Assembly (NCBI GenBank): GCA_943370215.1
Contig: CALRQC020000003.1
Location: 1-64,000, forward strand
Reading direction: 5' to 3'
Source of the DNA: Niveispirillum sp943370215
Lineage (GTDB): Bacteria; Pseudomonadota; Alphaproteobacteria; Azospirillales; Azospirillaceae
DNA length: 64,000 bases
Made by a program: the position numbers and the translations under genes. Positions 8,973-19,192 of the stretch are shown one piece after another (position 1 is the stretch's first letter; the number at the start of each line of letters is the position of its first letter). Under the pieces are notes generated by a model. It was not told the DNA's origin and did not search any database. It worked only from the letters and a program-made list of their open reading frames with translations.

Positions 8973-11900
8973 ATGAAAGCGATGTCTTTTTTATTCGACC
9001 GCTGGGCTGACCACCCGGCATTGCTGCGGGTGCTGCTGTTGCTGGGCTTGCTGCTCGCGATTCCGCTGATCGCGGTCCCGATGCCGCTGCCTGCGCAGAT
9101 GGTCGTCTCCTTCGGGGCGGTTGCCTTGCTGCTGGTGCTGTCGCGCCGGGCTGGCCGGCATTGGAGCCTGCTGATGATGGTGGTCTCCGCCCTGCTCAGT
9201 TCCCGCTACCTCTGGTGGCGTATTACTGAAACCATGGGGGTGGCCGATGGGGTGCAGGCCGCGCTGGGCACCGGGCTGCTGCTGGCGGAGATTTACGCCT
9301 GGGTGGTGATGATGCTGGGCTATGTGCAGAGTGCCTGGCCGCTGGGGCGCAAGCCGGTGCCTTTGCCGGTCGATCTGGCCGCCTGGCCGCACGTCGACGT
9401 GATGATCCCCACCTATAATGAAAGCCTGGAGATTGTGCGCAACACGGTCTGGGCGGCGCTGGACATGGACTGGCCGCGCGACCGGCTGCATGTGCATCTG
9501 CTGGATGATGGCGACCGGCCGGAGTTCCGTGAATTTGCCGCCCGTTGCGGGGTCAATTATATCGCACGCCCGGACAACCGCCATGCCAAGGCGGGTAATC
9601 TGAACCATGCGCTGGCCCAGACCGATGCGCCCTTCATTGCCATTTTCGATTGTGACCATGTGCCCAACCGGGCCTTCCTGCAGATGACCATGGGCGGCTT
9701 CCTGAACGAATCCCGCCTGGCCCTGGTGCAGACACCCCACCATTTCTATTCGCTCGACCCGGTGCAGCGTAACCTGAAACCCGGCCGCCGGCTGGCCAAC
9801 GAGGGTCTGCTGTTCTACGGGCTGGTGCAGGATGGGAATGACCTGTGGGATAGCGCGTTTTTCTGCGGTTCCTGTGCTGTGCTGCGGCGTGAGGCACTGG
9901 TGGATATAGGTGGCTTCGCCGTGGAGACGGTGACGGAGGATGCGCATACGGCGCTGCGCCTGCATCGCCATGGCTGGACCAGCGCCTATCTGCGTCTGCC
10001 GCTGGCGGCCGGGCTCGCCACGGAAACCCTGTCGGCCCATCTGGGCCAGCGGGCGCGCTGGGCGCGTGGCATGAACCAGATTTTCCGCATGGATAATCCG
10101 TTATTCGGCCCCGGTCTCAGTTGGGGGCAGCGCTTCTGTTATCTGAATGCCATGCTGCATTTCTTCTTCCCGCTGCCGCGCATCGTGGTGCTGACGGCAC
10201 CGCTGGCCTATCTGGTGCTGAACATCAATGTCATGGTGGCATCGGCGGTGATGGTGGTGGGCTATGCCGGCCCGCATCTGCTGATGGCGGTGGCCACCAA
10301 CCAACGCCTTCAGGGGCGCTATCGCAGCCTGTTCTGGGGCGAGGTCTATGAAACGATCCTTGCCTTCCATCTGCTGGTCCCGACGCTGATCACCTTGATC
10401 AATCCCAAGAAGGGCCGGTTCAACGTTACCGACAAGGGCGGGTTGCTGGGCTTTGGCTTCTTCGACCGTCGTTCCGTGTTGCCGCAGATCCTCACCATCC
10501 TGCTGCTGCTGCTGGGCTATGGCTGGGGCATTGCCCGTGCTGTGACCGATGGATTGGCTGAGGGGGAAATGGGTGTGTTGCTGATCAATATGTTCTGGGC
10601 CTGGTTCAATATCATGATTTTGGGGGCGGCTGCCGCCACCGGGCTGGAGAAGCGCCAGGCTCGCCGGCATGTCCGCATCGGTTTGCGTCTGCCGCTTGTC
10701 CTGCATCTGCCCGATGGGCGGCAGGTGCAGGGGGTCGCCAACGATATTTCCATGGGGGGGGCCAATCTCTGCCTGCCGATGAAGCAACCCCCCGCTCCTG
10801 CCGGGACAGAGATCAAAGTGGAACTGAACCTGCGCGGCCGTCCGCTATTGCTGCCGGCACAGGTCATGGCCGATGCCACCAGCGCCACCCGCCTGCGCTT
10901 CGCCGACCTGGACGAGATGCAGTTGCGCCAACTCGTGCTGGCCACCTTTGGCCGTGCGGATGCCTGGTTGGATTGGGATCAGGTGGAGACGGCGGGGCCG
11001 ATGCGATCGCTGCGGCGTATATTGTCCAGTGCCGTTGACCTGTTTATGCATTGGCTGCGCCGGCCCGGCAGACGGGCATCGGCCGCCATGCTGGCCGGTC
11101 TGGGCTTGTTGACCCTGATGGCGGGCTTGCCCGCTGCGGCCCCGGCGGCAGAGGCTGCTGATCCGCTGGCGGTCGCCAACAGCCGACAGGAATTGCTGCC
11201 CCTGTCCAGCATGGCACCGGAAGGGGCCCTGACACTCCGCGGGGTGCTGGACCGGCGTGGCCTGGATTTCACCATCCGCCGGGACGAGGTGGCGACGGCT
11301 GCTGCCCTGCGCCTCAGTCTGGGCAACTCTCCGGCCCTGCTCTCGCCCTTGAGCCACCTGCAGGTGTCGGTCAATGGGGAGATGGTGGGCAATGTCGCCT
11401 TCTCTCCCCAGACGGCAGAGGGGCAGGTGGTGGAAATCCCCATCGACCCGATGGTGCTGCGCCAGGAAAACCGCATCGGGCTGGAATTTGTCGGCCATTA
11501 CGCCAATGGCTGTGAAGATCCCCAGCATTCCAGCCTCTGGGCCATGGTCAATGCCAATTCAGCCCTGCGCCTGTCCCTGCAGCGGCTGGCCTTGACCACC
11601 GATCTTTCCCTGCTGCCCCGCCCCTTCTTCGATGATCATGACCGCCGGGCTTTGAATCTGCCCTTTGTTCTGGGCAGCACCCCGTCGGATGCGGTGTTAC
11701 GGGCGGCGGGGATCGTTGCTTCCTGGTTCGGGGCAGCGGCGGATTTCCGTCCGGCGCATTTCCCGGCCTATGGCGACCAGTTGCCCGATGATCATGCCGT
11801 CATCGTTGCCATGCCGCAGACCCTGCCGCCGGGCCTGGATGCCGGCCCGGTGGAAGGGCCGACCATCGCCGTCATCCCCAACCCGCTTTCCCCCAGCCAC

Positions 11901-13331
11901 CGGCTGTTGCTGGTACTGGGCCGGACGGAGGAGGAAATGACGGCTGCTGCGCTGGCGCTGGCGCTGGGCGGCGCCGGCGGTTTGACGGGTGATCGGGCGG
12001 CGGTGCGGGCGCCTGTGCCGTCTGCCCGCCAGCCCTATGATGCCCCCCGCTGGATTCCCACCGGCCGCACGGTGCGGCTCAGCGAACTGGCTACACCCAC
12101 GCAGTTGCAGGGCCAGGGCCTGCGGCCTGGCCCGGTGCAGATTTCCTTTGCCATGGCGCCCGACCTGTTCGTCTGGCGCGGGCGTGGCGTGCCCCTGACG
12201 GTGCGCTACCGCTATCCCGGCGGCAACTGGCTGGATCTGGCGCAGTCGCGCCTGGATATCACGCTGAACGGGGTCTATGTCGATAGCCTGAAATTGCGTG
12301 AAGACCGGTTGACCGACTGGTTCCGTACCGAATTGCTGGATGATTATCAGCGTCGTGAACGGCCGGTACGGCTGCCGCCTTACCTGTTCTATGGCCGCAA
12401 CCGGTTGGAATTGTTCTACAATCTCTATCCCGTCAATCGCGGGGAATGCCAGCCGACCATCCCGGACAATCTGCGTACCGTCATTGATCCCGATACGGAG
12501 ATTGACCTTTCCAACGTGGCACATTTCACAGCCATGCCCAATCTGGCGCTGCTGGCCGGCGCTGGTTTTCCCTATACCCGCATGGCCGATCTGGGGGAGA
12601 CGCTGCTGGTGCTGCCCGAACAGCCGCAGCCGGCAGATGTTGAGGCCGCCTTGGATTTCCTTGGTCTGGCGGGGGCGGCCACCGGCTATCCGGTGACACG
12701 GGTGCAGTTCCGCCGCGGCACGGTGAGCGACAGCGTGCTGCGCGACCGTGATCTGTTGCTGATCGGTGATTTCGCCCGTCAGCCCCTGTTGCAGCGCTGG
12801 GCCGATCGGGCGCCAGCCCGTCCCCAGGGGGGGGCCGTGGCCTTGAACACGGTCAGCCCCTTGGAACGGATCGGCAATGCCCTGAATGATGATCCGGTTG
12901 CCGCCGGCAATGGCACAAGGGGTGAGGCCGAGCGTGCGCTGGTGGATCAGGCTGGCGATCTGGGCATCCTGATGTCCTTCCAGTCGCCCTTGACGCCGGG
13001 GCGCACGGTGGTGGCCGTCACCGGCACGTCGCCGGCGCTGCTGCCGCGTCTGGTGGGGGCACTGCGCCAGCCAACCCAGGCAGAAAAGGTGCAGGGCGAT
13101 CTGGTCATCCTGAATGGGGGTGAGTTGCGCAGCTTCCAGCTTGGCCCCCGCTACTGGGTCGGCCAGTTGGATGCCTGGACCAGTGCGCTCTGGTTCGCTT
13201 CGCGCCACTGGCCGCTGGTGCTGCTGGCCAGCCTGCTGGGCGTGGGGCTGTTTACATTGACTGCTTCGGCGCTGCTACGGCGTCGGGCACGGCAACGGCT
13301 GGCAGCATCAGCCGCCCGGGAGACGCATTGA
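8973..13331 (+). CDS. bcsAB: Fused cellulose synthase BcsA-BcsB
   Basis: A 1452-aa fusion of catalytic and periplasmic subunits, as in acetic acid bacterial AcsAB. It polymerises UDP-glucose into beta-1,4-glucan and exports it across the inner membrane. The BcsA half has membrane helices, DVMIPTYNE (~142), DCDHVP (~226), TEDAHTALRLH (~321) and QRARWARG (~359). A PilZ c-di-GMP-binding domain has RRHVRIGLR (~565) and DISMGGANL (~590). A signal-like helix near 700-728 opens the BcsB half, which ends in a membrane helix (~1413-1435). c-di-GMP control is expected from PilZ. The ribosome site is weak. Confidence 0.96.
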   Translation: MKAMSFLFDRWADHPALLRVLLLLGLLLAIPLIAVPMPLPAQMVVSFGAVALLLVLSRRAGRHWSLLMMVVSALLSSRYLWWRITETMGVADGVQAALGTGLLLAEIYAWVVMMLGYVQSAWPLGRKPVPLPVDLAAWPHVDVMIPTYNESLEIVRNTVWAALDMDWPRDRLHVHLLDDGDRPEFREFAARCGVNYIARPDNRHAKAGNLNHALAQTDAPFIAIFDCDHVPNRAFLQMTMGGFLNESRLALVQTPHHFYSLDPVQRNLKPGRRLANEGLLFYGLVQDGNDLWDSAFFCGSCAVLRREALVDIGGFAVETVTEDAHTALRLHRHGWTSAYLRLPLAAGLATETLSAHLGQRARWARGMNQIFRMDNPLFGPGLSWGQRFCYLNAMLHFFFPLPRIVVLTAPLAYLVLNINVMVASAVMVVGYAGPHLLMAVATNQRLQGRYRSLFWGEVYETILAFHLLVPTLITLINPKKGRFNVTDKGGLLGFGFFDRRSVLPQILTILLLLLGYGWGIARAVTDGLAEGEMGVLLINMFWAWFNIMILGAAAATGLEKRQARRHVRIGLRLPLVLHLPDGRQVQGVANDISMGGANLCLPMKQPPAPAGTEIKVELNLRGRPLLLPAQVMADATSATRLRFADLDEMQLRQLVLATFGRADAWLDWDQVETAGPMRSLRRILSSAVDLFMHWLRRPGRRASAAMLAGLGLLTLMAGLPAAAPAAEAADPLAVANSRQELLPLSSMAPEGALTLRGVLDRRGLDFTIRRDEVATAAALRLSLGNSPALLSPLSHLQVSVNGEMVGNVAFSPQTAEGQVVEIPIDPMVLRQENRIGLEFVGHYANGCEDPQHSSLWAMVNANSALRLSLQRLALTTDLSLLPRPFFDDHDRRALNLPFVLGSTPSDAVLRAAGIVASWFGAAADFRPAHFPAYGDQLPDDHAVIVAMPQTLPPGLDAGPVEGPTIAVIPNPLSPSHRLLLVLGRTEEEMTAAALALALGGAGGLTGDRAAVRAPVPSARQPYDAPRWIPTGRTVRLSELATPTQLQGQGLRPGPVQISFAMAPDLFVWRGRGVPLTVRYRYPGGNWLDLAQSRLDITLNGVYVDSLKLREDRLTDWFRTELLDDYQRRERPVRLPPYLFYGRNRLELFYNLYPVNRGECQPTIPDNLRTVIDPDTEIDLSNVAHFTAMPNLALLAGAGFPYTRMADLGETLLVLPEQPQPADVEAALDFLGLAGAATGYPVTRVQFRRGTVSDSVLRDRDLLLIGDFARQPLLQRWADRAPARPQGGAVALNTVSPLERIGNALNDDPVAAGNGTRGEAERALVDQAGDLGILMSFQSPLTPGRTVVAVTGTSPALLPRLVGALRQPTQAEKVQGDLVILNGGELRSFQLGPRYWVGQLDAWTSALWFASRHWPLVLLASLLGVGLFTLTASALLRRRARQRLAASAARETH

Positions 13332-16300
13332 TGAAAAAGTTGCTTGTCGGCCTGTTGCTGTCGGTTCTGTTGATCGGGGCGCCGCTGCCGGCGCTGGCTG
13401 CCGATGATGCCATCAACCTGTTGCTGCAGAAGGCGGAATACTGGTCGCGCCGCGACCGGCCCGATCTGGCGCGTGAAGCGCTGAACACCATTCTCGCCAC
13501 CGATCCGGGCAATACCCAGGCGCTGGCCCGGCTGGCGGAACTGGAGGCCGACCAGGGCAACCGGGCCCGCGCCGACTCGCTGCTGGGTGAGTTGGCCCGC
13601 CAGCAGCCGGCAGGTGGGGAGGCGCAGCGCGCCGCCAGTCAGGCTGTCAATCTGGCCACCAACCGTCAGGCGCTGTTGACGGAGGCGCGGCGGCTGGCCC
13701 GCACCGGCGATGCCGCCGGGGCTGTGGCCAAGTACAAGGAAAGCTTTGGCGGGCCGGAGGTGCCGGCCGGGTTGGCGCTGGAATATTATCAGACCCTGGC
13801 CGGCACCCCTGCCGGCTGGGAACAGGCGCGTGACGGGCTGGCCCGTCTGGCCGATGCGCCCAAGGCCGGGCAGCCGGAGAAGCTGGCCTATGCCAAGGTG
13901 CTGACCTACCGCGAATCCAGCCGCCGCGACGGTATCGCCCGACTTTCCGCCCTGGCGCAGGGTGGCCCGCTTTCCCCCGATGCCAAGGGTGCCTGGCGTG
14001 AGGCCCTGATCTGGCTGGAAGCGCAGGAACGCGACCGGCCGCTTTATGATGCCTATCTGGCCATGGTGCCCGGCGACAAGCCGGTGGCCGACCGGCTGGC
14101 CCAGGCGACGCGCCCGGTCTCCGTGGCTGGCCGGTCGCGCGCGGGGGGGTATGCGGCCTTGGACAAGGGCGATCTGGCGTCGGCCGAACGCCAATTCAAC
14201 GCCGCCTTGAGCGAAGATGCCAAGGATGCGGAGGCGCGTGCCGGGTTGGGTTTGGTGCGCCTGCGCCAGGAACGTTTCGGTGAGGCGCGTGACCTGCTGG
14301 AGGCTGCGGCCAAGGCGGCCCCGAACGAGGCAGCCAAATGGCGCGCTGCGCTGGATAGCGCCGGATTCTGGCAATCCATGGCCCAGGCGCGCAGCCAGCG
14401 CGATGCCGGCCGGCTGGAGGAAGCGGCAACCAAGGTGCGCGCGCTGACAGCAAGGGGGGGCGCCGATGGGCGTGCCGCCTGGCTGCTGTTGGCCGATATC
14501 GAGGACCGGCGGGGCGATAAGGTGGCGGCTGAACGTGCCTGGCACACGGTGCTGGCTGCCGATCCCAACAATGCCGATGCGCTGAATGGCCTGGCGGGCA
14601 GCCTGCTGCGGCAGGGGCGGGAGGGGGAGGCGCGTGATCTGCTGGCCAACCTGTCGCCTGCTGTTGCCGCCCGCCTGCCCAGCTATCCGCGGATGCGGGC
14701 CGGCATCATCCGGGCCGATGCCATGGCCAAGGCTGCGGCCGGCGATGCGGCCGGCGCACGCAGCCTTTATGCCGAGGCGCTGGCTATCACACCCGGCGAT
14801 GCCTGGCTGCGCCTGGACTATGCCCGTCTGCTGTTGCGCCAGAATGAAGCGGCGATGGCGGAAAACCTGATGGCGCTGGCCCTGCCGGAAACCGGGCCCG
14901 CCGATGCCGCGGCCCTGAACGCCGTTGCCCTGTTTGAGAGCGAGCGGCGCAACTGGGCTGCCGTCGGGCCGTTGCTGGACCGGATTCCAGCCCGTGAAAT
15001 GACCCCCGAATTGCGCGATCTGCGTCAGCGGGCCCAGATGGAGGCGGCGATCGCCGAGGCCAAGCGCTTCGGCCCGATGGCCCGTGACCGGCTGCTGGCC
15101 CTGCGCGCCCAGGCCACGGGGCCGGAAACGCGCGGCGCCCTGGCGGCGGCCCTGGCCGATGCCGGCGCCATGCCGGAGGGGCTGGCGCTGCTGCGGCCGG
15201 AATTGTTGCGGCCGCAGGTGTCGCCGGCGGCCCAGGTCCAATATGCGCTGTTGTTGTTGAAGGCGAAACAACGCCCGGATGCTGCCGCCATCCTGCGCCA
15301 GTTGGACATGCGCGCCGACCTGTCTGCCACGGAGCGGGAGGCGGTGGATGCCTTGCGCACCGCCATGGCGGTGGACAGTGCCGACGAGGCACGCCAGCAG
15401 CGCAACTATGCCGATGCCTATGATGCGCTGGCCCCGCTGTTCCGCGATCGGCCCAGCGATCCGGTGCTGACCCAGGCCCTGGCCCGACTTTACCAGAGTG
15501 CGGATCGGCCAGGGGAGGCGTTGGCCCTCTATGAAGGGCTGCTGCGTCGGGAACCGGATAATGTGGATGCGGCCCAGGCCGCTGCGGATGTTGCGCTGGC
15601 GGCCGGCAAGCCGGCCCGGGCCCAGGCCATTGTCAGCGCCGCCTTGCGTCGTGCCCCCGATGATGCCGCCCTGATGCTGCGGCAGGCCCAGTTGTTGCGC
15701 GCCGACGGCAATGACCGCGCGGCGCTGGCCAGTTTGAACCGGGCCCGTAATGAACGGCTGGCGGCTTTGACCGATAGCGGGTCCGCCCCGCAAACCGCCG
15801 CCAACAACCCGTTCCGCAACAAGATGGATACCGCCGCCCCGGCGGTGCCGGAGGATGGGTTGCTGGTGGCCATCGAACAGGAGCGCGAGGCCACCCGCAC
15901 GGCCCTGGCGCCGCAGCTTTTCGCCGAAGGGGGCCTGCGCACCCGTTCCGGCAGCGGCGGCAGCAGCCGACTGATGGAGATAACGGCCACGGCCGGCGCC
16001 TCCCTGCCGCTGTTCGGCGGCGACCGCCTGACCGCCAAGGCGACGGCGGTGCGGTTGGATGCCGGCGGCTTCGGCAATGGTGCGGAAGCCTGGCGTCTTT
16101 TCGGGAGCGGCATGTTCCGGTCTGTTGAAGATGCCCTGAAGCCGGCCGATCAGCAGGATCAGGGTGTCGCCTTCAACCTGGCCTATCAGCGCGGCAGCTT
16201 ACAACTGGATATCGGCTCCACCCCGCTGGGACTGGAAAAGACCCGGCTGGAAGGGGGGATCAGTTGGCAACCGCACCTGACGGATGCGCTGCAACTGCGG

Positions 16301-17008
16301 CTGAAGGCGGAACGTCGTCCAGTGACCGACAGCCTGCTCTCCTATGGCGGTGCGCGCGATCCGCTGACAGGGGAGCGCTGGGGCGCCATCGACAGTACCG
16401 GCGGCAGCATCGGGGCGGTCTATGATACCGGTCTGATCGGCTTTTACGCCGATGTCAGCTATGCCGACCTGAAAGGTATCAATGTCGCCAATAATGACAA
16501 GCTGGAGGCCAGCCTGGGCGGCTTCTTGCGCCTGTTGCGCACACCCACGTCAGAGCTGACGCTGGGCGCCAATCTGACCAGCATGTCCTATGACCGCAAC
16601 TTGCGCCATTTCAGCTTTGGCCATGGCGGCTATTTCAGCCCGCAGGAATTCTATGCCGTCACCTTCCCGGTGGAATATCGCGGGCAGGAGGGGGATCTGA
16701 AATATAGTTTGGGGGCAGGGATCGGGATGCGCTACTTCCGCGAAGATGGGGTGGAACTGTTCCCGACCGACAGCAACCGCCAGAAGGCCCTGCTGGCCCT
16801 GGTGCCGGATCGGGCGAAAACCGATCCCGCCTTTGCTACCGGCTATGCAGGCCAGTCCAGCACGGGTATCGGTTATAACCTGGAAGGATCGCTGGAATAT
16901 CGCCTGGCAACGGGCATCGCCCTGACCGGCACGGTGAAGCTGCGCCGGGCAGCCGACTGGACGGAGGGGGCAGGGTTGGTTGGGCTGCGTGCCTCCATCG
17001 GGGATTGA
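13331..17008 (+). CDS. bcsC: Cellulose synthase outer-membrane/TPR subunit BcsC
   Basis: A 1225-aa protein. A signal peptide (MKKLLVGLLLSVLLIGAPLPALA) leads into a long TPR region (residues ~30-790) that spans the periplasm, followed by a C-terminal beta-barrel (~870-1225) that forms the outer-membrane cellulose channel. The ATG overlaps the bcsAB stop (TGATGA), so the two are translationally coupled; GGGAGACGC precedes it. A TTG one codon earlier is possible. Confidence 0.95.
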   Translation: MKKLLVGLLLSVLLIGAPLPALAADDAINLLLQKAEYWSRRDRPDLAREALNTILATDPGNTQALARLAELEADQGNRARADSLLGELARQQPAGGEAQRAASQAVNLATNRQALLTEARRLARTGDAAGAVAKYKESFGGPEVPAGLALEYYQTLAGTPAGWEQARDGLARLADAPKAGQPEKLAYAKVLTYRESSRRDGIARLSALAQGGPLSPDAKGAWREALIWLEAQERDRPLYDAYLAMVPGDKPVADRLAQATRPVSVAGRSRAGGYAALDKGDLASAERQFNAALSEDAKDAEARAGLGLVRLRQERFGEARDLLEAAAKAAPNEAAKWRAALDSAGFWQSMAQARSQRDAGRLEEAATKVRALTARGGADGRAAWLLLADIEDRRGDKVAAERAWHTVLAADPNNADALNGLAGSLLRQGREGEARDLLANLSPAVAARLPSYPRMRAGIIRADAMAKAAAGDAAGARSLYAEALAITPGDAWLRLDYARLLLRQNEAAMAENLMALALPETGPADAAALNAVALFESERRNWAAVGPLLDRIPAREMTPELRDLRQRAQMEAAIAEAKRFGPMARDRLLALRAQATGPETRGALAAALADAGAMPEGLALLRPELLRPQVSPAAQVQYALLLLKAKQRPDAAAILRQLDMRADLSATEREAVDALRTAMAVDSADEARQQRNYADAYDALAPLFRDRPSDPVLTQALARLYQSADRPGEALALYEGLLRREPDNVDAAQAAADVALAAGKPARAQAIVSAALRRAPDDAALMLRQAQLLRADGNDRAALASLNRARNERLAALTDSGSAPQTAANNPFRNKMDTAAPAVPEDGLLVAIEQEREATRTALAPQLFAEGGLRTRSGSGGSSRLMEITATAGASLPLFGGDRLTAKATAVRLDAGGFGNGAEAWRLFGSGMFRSVEDALKPADQQDQGVAFNLAYQRGSLQLDIGSTPLGLEKTRLEGGISWQPHLTDALQLRLKAERRPVTDSLLSYGGARDPLTGERWGAIDSTGGSIGAVYDTGLIGFYADVSYADLKGINVANNDKLEASLGGFLRLLRTPTSELTLGANLTSMSYDRNLRHFSFGHGGYFSPQEFYAVTFPVEYRGQEGDLKYSLGAGIGMRYFREDGVELFPTDSNRQKALLALVPDRAKTDPAFATGYAGQSSTGIGYNLEGSLEYRLATGIALTGTVKLRRAADWTEGAGLVGLRASIGD

Positions 17009-17036
17009 CGGTCATGGTTGTGCGAGGATGAAGGGA

Positions 17037-17561
17037 ATGTTTGAGAAGATGCTGTTCAACAGGCGCCCGACAGTCCCCTCGATGGATGAGGGCACTGTTC
17101 GCACGCTGGAGCATTTCGTCAGCCATTCCTGTTCGCCGCAATGGCGCACGCTGCTGGCGGTGCTGACCCAGGATGTGGCGGTGTTGCTGGATCTGCCGGA
17201 AGCCCAGGCCTGTTTCTACCGCACGGTGGGCACCAGGCTGGCCGACGTCACGCCGCTGCCGCCCTGCACCTCCCTGTCAGAGGTGCAGATGGCGGCGTCC
17301 GCGTTGTGGCGGGAGATCGGCTGGGGCTGGGTGGAGTTCACGGATGCCGGGGATGTATTGCACATCACCCATGGCGCCTATCCGGTACCGGTGCTGCCCG
17401 ACCAACCGGCCCAGGCGCCATCCTGGCTGGCCCACGTGCTGGAAGGTACCTATTCGCGCTGGCTGGAACAGTTAGGGGGCGCCGGGCTTGCCGCCCGCTG
17501 GCGCAACCTTGATGTCGAAGCGGGGGAGGCTTTCCTGTTCGATGTCGGGCGATTTGAATAA
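17037..17561 (+). CDS. bcsD: Cellulose synthase subunit D (BcsD/AcsD)
   Basis: A 174-aa protein matching the length and features of AcsD, a periplasmic octameric ring that helps pack glucan chains into crystalline cellulose ribbons. Recognisable parts are FVSHSCSPQWRTLLAVL, the LSEVQMAASALWREIGWGWVEF segment and SWLAHVLEGTYSRWLEQL. The gene follows bcsC by about 30 bp and closes the operon. GAGG at 17024-17027 favours ATG 17037; ATG 17028 is the alternative. Confidence 0.85.
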   Translation: MFEKMLFNRRPTVPSMDEGTVRTLEHFVSHSCSPQWRTLLAVLTQDVAVLLDLPEAQACFYRTVGTRLADVTPLPPCTSLSEVQMAASALWREIGWGWVEFTDAGDVLHITHGAYPVPVLPDQPAQAPSWLAHVLEGTYSRWLEQLGGAGLAARWRNLDVEAGEAFLFDVGRFE

Positions 17562-17658
17562 TCGCAGCGGTCCGTATTTTCTGCCGCCGGGACAAGGACA
17601 GGGGCATGTTTGTTTTGCTTTGTGTCCCTGGTGTCAATGCCGTGGTTGTTTGGCAAAG

Positions 17659-17690
17659 CCAGGGGGCAGGCCGGTGGCACCGCCCCCTGG
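17659..17690. terminator. Hairpin between convergent bcsD and MACPF gene
   Basis: A 9-bp stem CCAGGGGGC / GCCCCCTGG with a 14-nt loop lies in the 140-bp gap between two convergent genes. There is no T-run on either side. It is a candidate bidirectional termination or boundary structure. Confidence 0.4.
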
Positions 17691-17701
17691 TACAGGTGCG
17701 A

Positions 17702-19192
17702 TCAGGTATAGACGTTGTTGGTGCGCATCCGTGACAGACAATAGACGTTCAGCAAGGGGGTCTGTGGGGTGCCATAACCTTGGCAGGCAAAGAAGGTTCC
17801 AGCCGTAACCCCATCCCCCTTGTTGGTGGGGACGATATCCCAGATTGCCCCATCCGCCTTTGACCCGCTGCCCTGGTCATTCCAGGCCAGGGAACCCGAG
17901 GTGGCGTCGACCACCAGCGATTCATGCACGCAGACGAAACCCTGCGTTTCCTCGGCGGATGGCTGGTTATAGTCCGCGACCCCGAAACGGGCCAGATGGC
18001 CCAGCGCGACGTACCCAACCGGTGCGATGGGGCGCCAAAGGGAATAATTTCGATCCGCCCCGGATCCCTTGTCATTCCAGACCGGCTCCCACGACACCGG
18101 CGCCGACACCGCTTGCGGGTGCGAAGGTCTGACGATGACGACAGCACTTCCCGCTTCCAGTTGACCATAGTTGCTCTGTGCGGATTGGCCGATCCAGAAA
18201 TATTCCCCCAGCCCCGCCGCCGATGGCCGGAAGAAGCTGACATCGCGGGAAGCACCGCTGCCCTGGTCGGAACCACACCCTTGAAGATTGGTCAGCAGCC
18301 GGTAATCCAGCCGGAACTTCAAGTAGTTGGTGTAATATTGCTGGAGTTCGTTAAGGCGCTGGTTATCCGTGCACAGCTCCCAGATCGGGGCAAGGCTGTT
18401 GCCATCAAAGTCGCACAGGACAGGGGCTGACGGTATGGTCGCTGACCAGGCATGGAACGCCTCTGCCCCGTTCATGACTGTCCCCCACAGGGAACTGATG
18501 CCGCCGACGCAGAAGGAAGTGGTGGTGCTGTTGGAGGCGAATGTGTCGAGCTGGGTGCTGTGGCTTGCTTTCTCGATGGCGGTGATGCTGCCACGGATTG
18601 ATTTGTACGACAGCTCAGCCGCCACCTGAAGGTCGGTGCTGTCCTGAAATGCTGTACTCAGAACGGTGGAAGAGGCGTCGGCTCTACCGCCGACGATCAC
18701 GTTTTTCAAATAATGTGTGCCGTACTTATTGAAGAACTTGGCCGGCGGCAGGCTGTGTAAATCCTGTTTGAATTCCGGCCGTAAGGGGGGGGTCTGTAGG
18801 TCGAAACCCACCCTCCACAGGGAATTGATCCATCGGATGGAGACAAAGGATTGGTTCGTACTTTTTCGGCTGGATTCGCTGAAATTTACCGATATGGAGG
18901 CTGAGAAAAAACCATAATCTCCCGAGAGACCGGTTTCGCTACTGAAATTAGTTGAATAAGAACTGATGCTTCTTCCGAAACTTTTTTTCGTATATGTTTG
19001 GTTTAAATTTTCAACAGATACATAATTATTTGGATATAAATAACTGGTGTCGCCAAATATGAACTGTTTTGTATTTTGTATCTCGGTCCAGTCAAAAAGT
19101 TGTAATCCGCAACTGGCTGGATTGGCGTAAAGATCAAATACATCATATGACTGACCAAGGTTAGTCAGTCCAGGCAACACGATGTTGCTCAT
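17702..19192 (-). CDS. MACPF (perforin-like) protein with C-terminal Vps62-like repeats
   Basis: A 496-aa protein with no signal peptide. The N-terminal opening (GLTNLGQSYDVFDLYA) and the MACPF signature YGTHYLKNVIVGG at residues 157-169 match the perforin family consensus (Y/W)-G-(T/S)-H-(F/Y)-x6-G-G. The segments around ~95-125 and ~175-235 would be the helix clusters that unfold into membrane hairpins. Residues ~305-496 hold three related DxGSG repeats (309-323, 374-388, 439-455), two followed by (F/W)RP as in Vps62/DUF946-type domains. A canonical GAGGAGC site precedes the ATG. Codon and base composition at the 5' end is AT-rich, suggesting transfer. Pore formation is inferred; target and export route are unknown. 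Confidence 0.85.
   Translation of the reverse strand: MSNIVLPGLTNLGQSYDVFDLYANPASCGLQLFDWTEIQNTKQFIFGDTSYLYPNNYVSVENLNQTYTKKSFGRSISSYSTNFSSETGLSGDYGFFSASISVNFSESSRKSTNQSFVSIRWINSLWRVGFDLQTPPLRPEFKQDLHSLPPAKFFNKYGTHYLKNVIVGGRADASSTVLSTAFQDSTDLQVAAELSYKSIRGSITAIEKASHSTQLDTFASNSTTTSFCVGGISSLWGTVMNGAEAFHAWSATIPSAPVLCDFDGNSLAPIWELCTDNQRLNELQQYYTNYLKFRLDYRLLTNLQGCGSDQGSGASRDVSFFRPSAAGLGEYFWIGQSAQSNYGQLEAGSAVVIVRPSHPQAVSAPVSWEPVWNDKGSGADRNYSLWRPIAPVGYVALGHLARFGVADYNQPSAEETQGFVCVHESLVVDATSGSLAWNDQGSGSKADGAIWDIVPTNKGDGVTAGTFFACQGYGTPQTPLLNVYCLSRMRTNNVYT

Noticed and set aside
13151..15793. An 880-codon open frame on the minus strand inside bcsAB and bcsC
   Set aside because: It is the complement of clearly coding BcsAB/BcsC sequence; high-GC DNA keeps the opposite frame open, and the translation is rich in Arg/Gln/Gly without domains.
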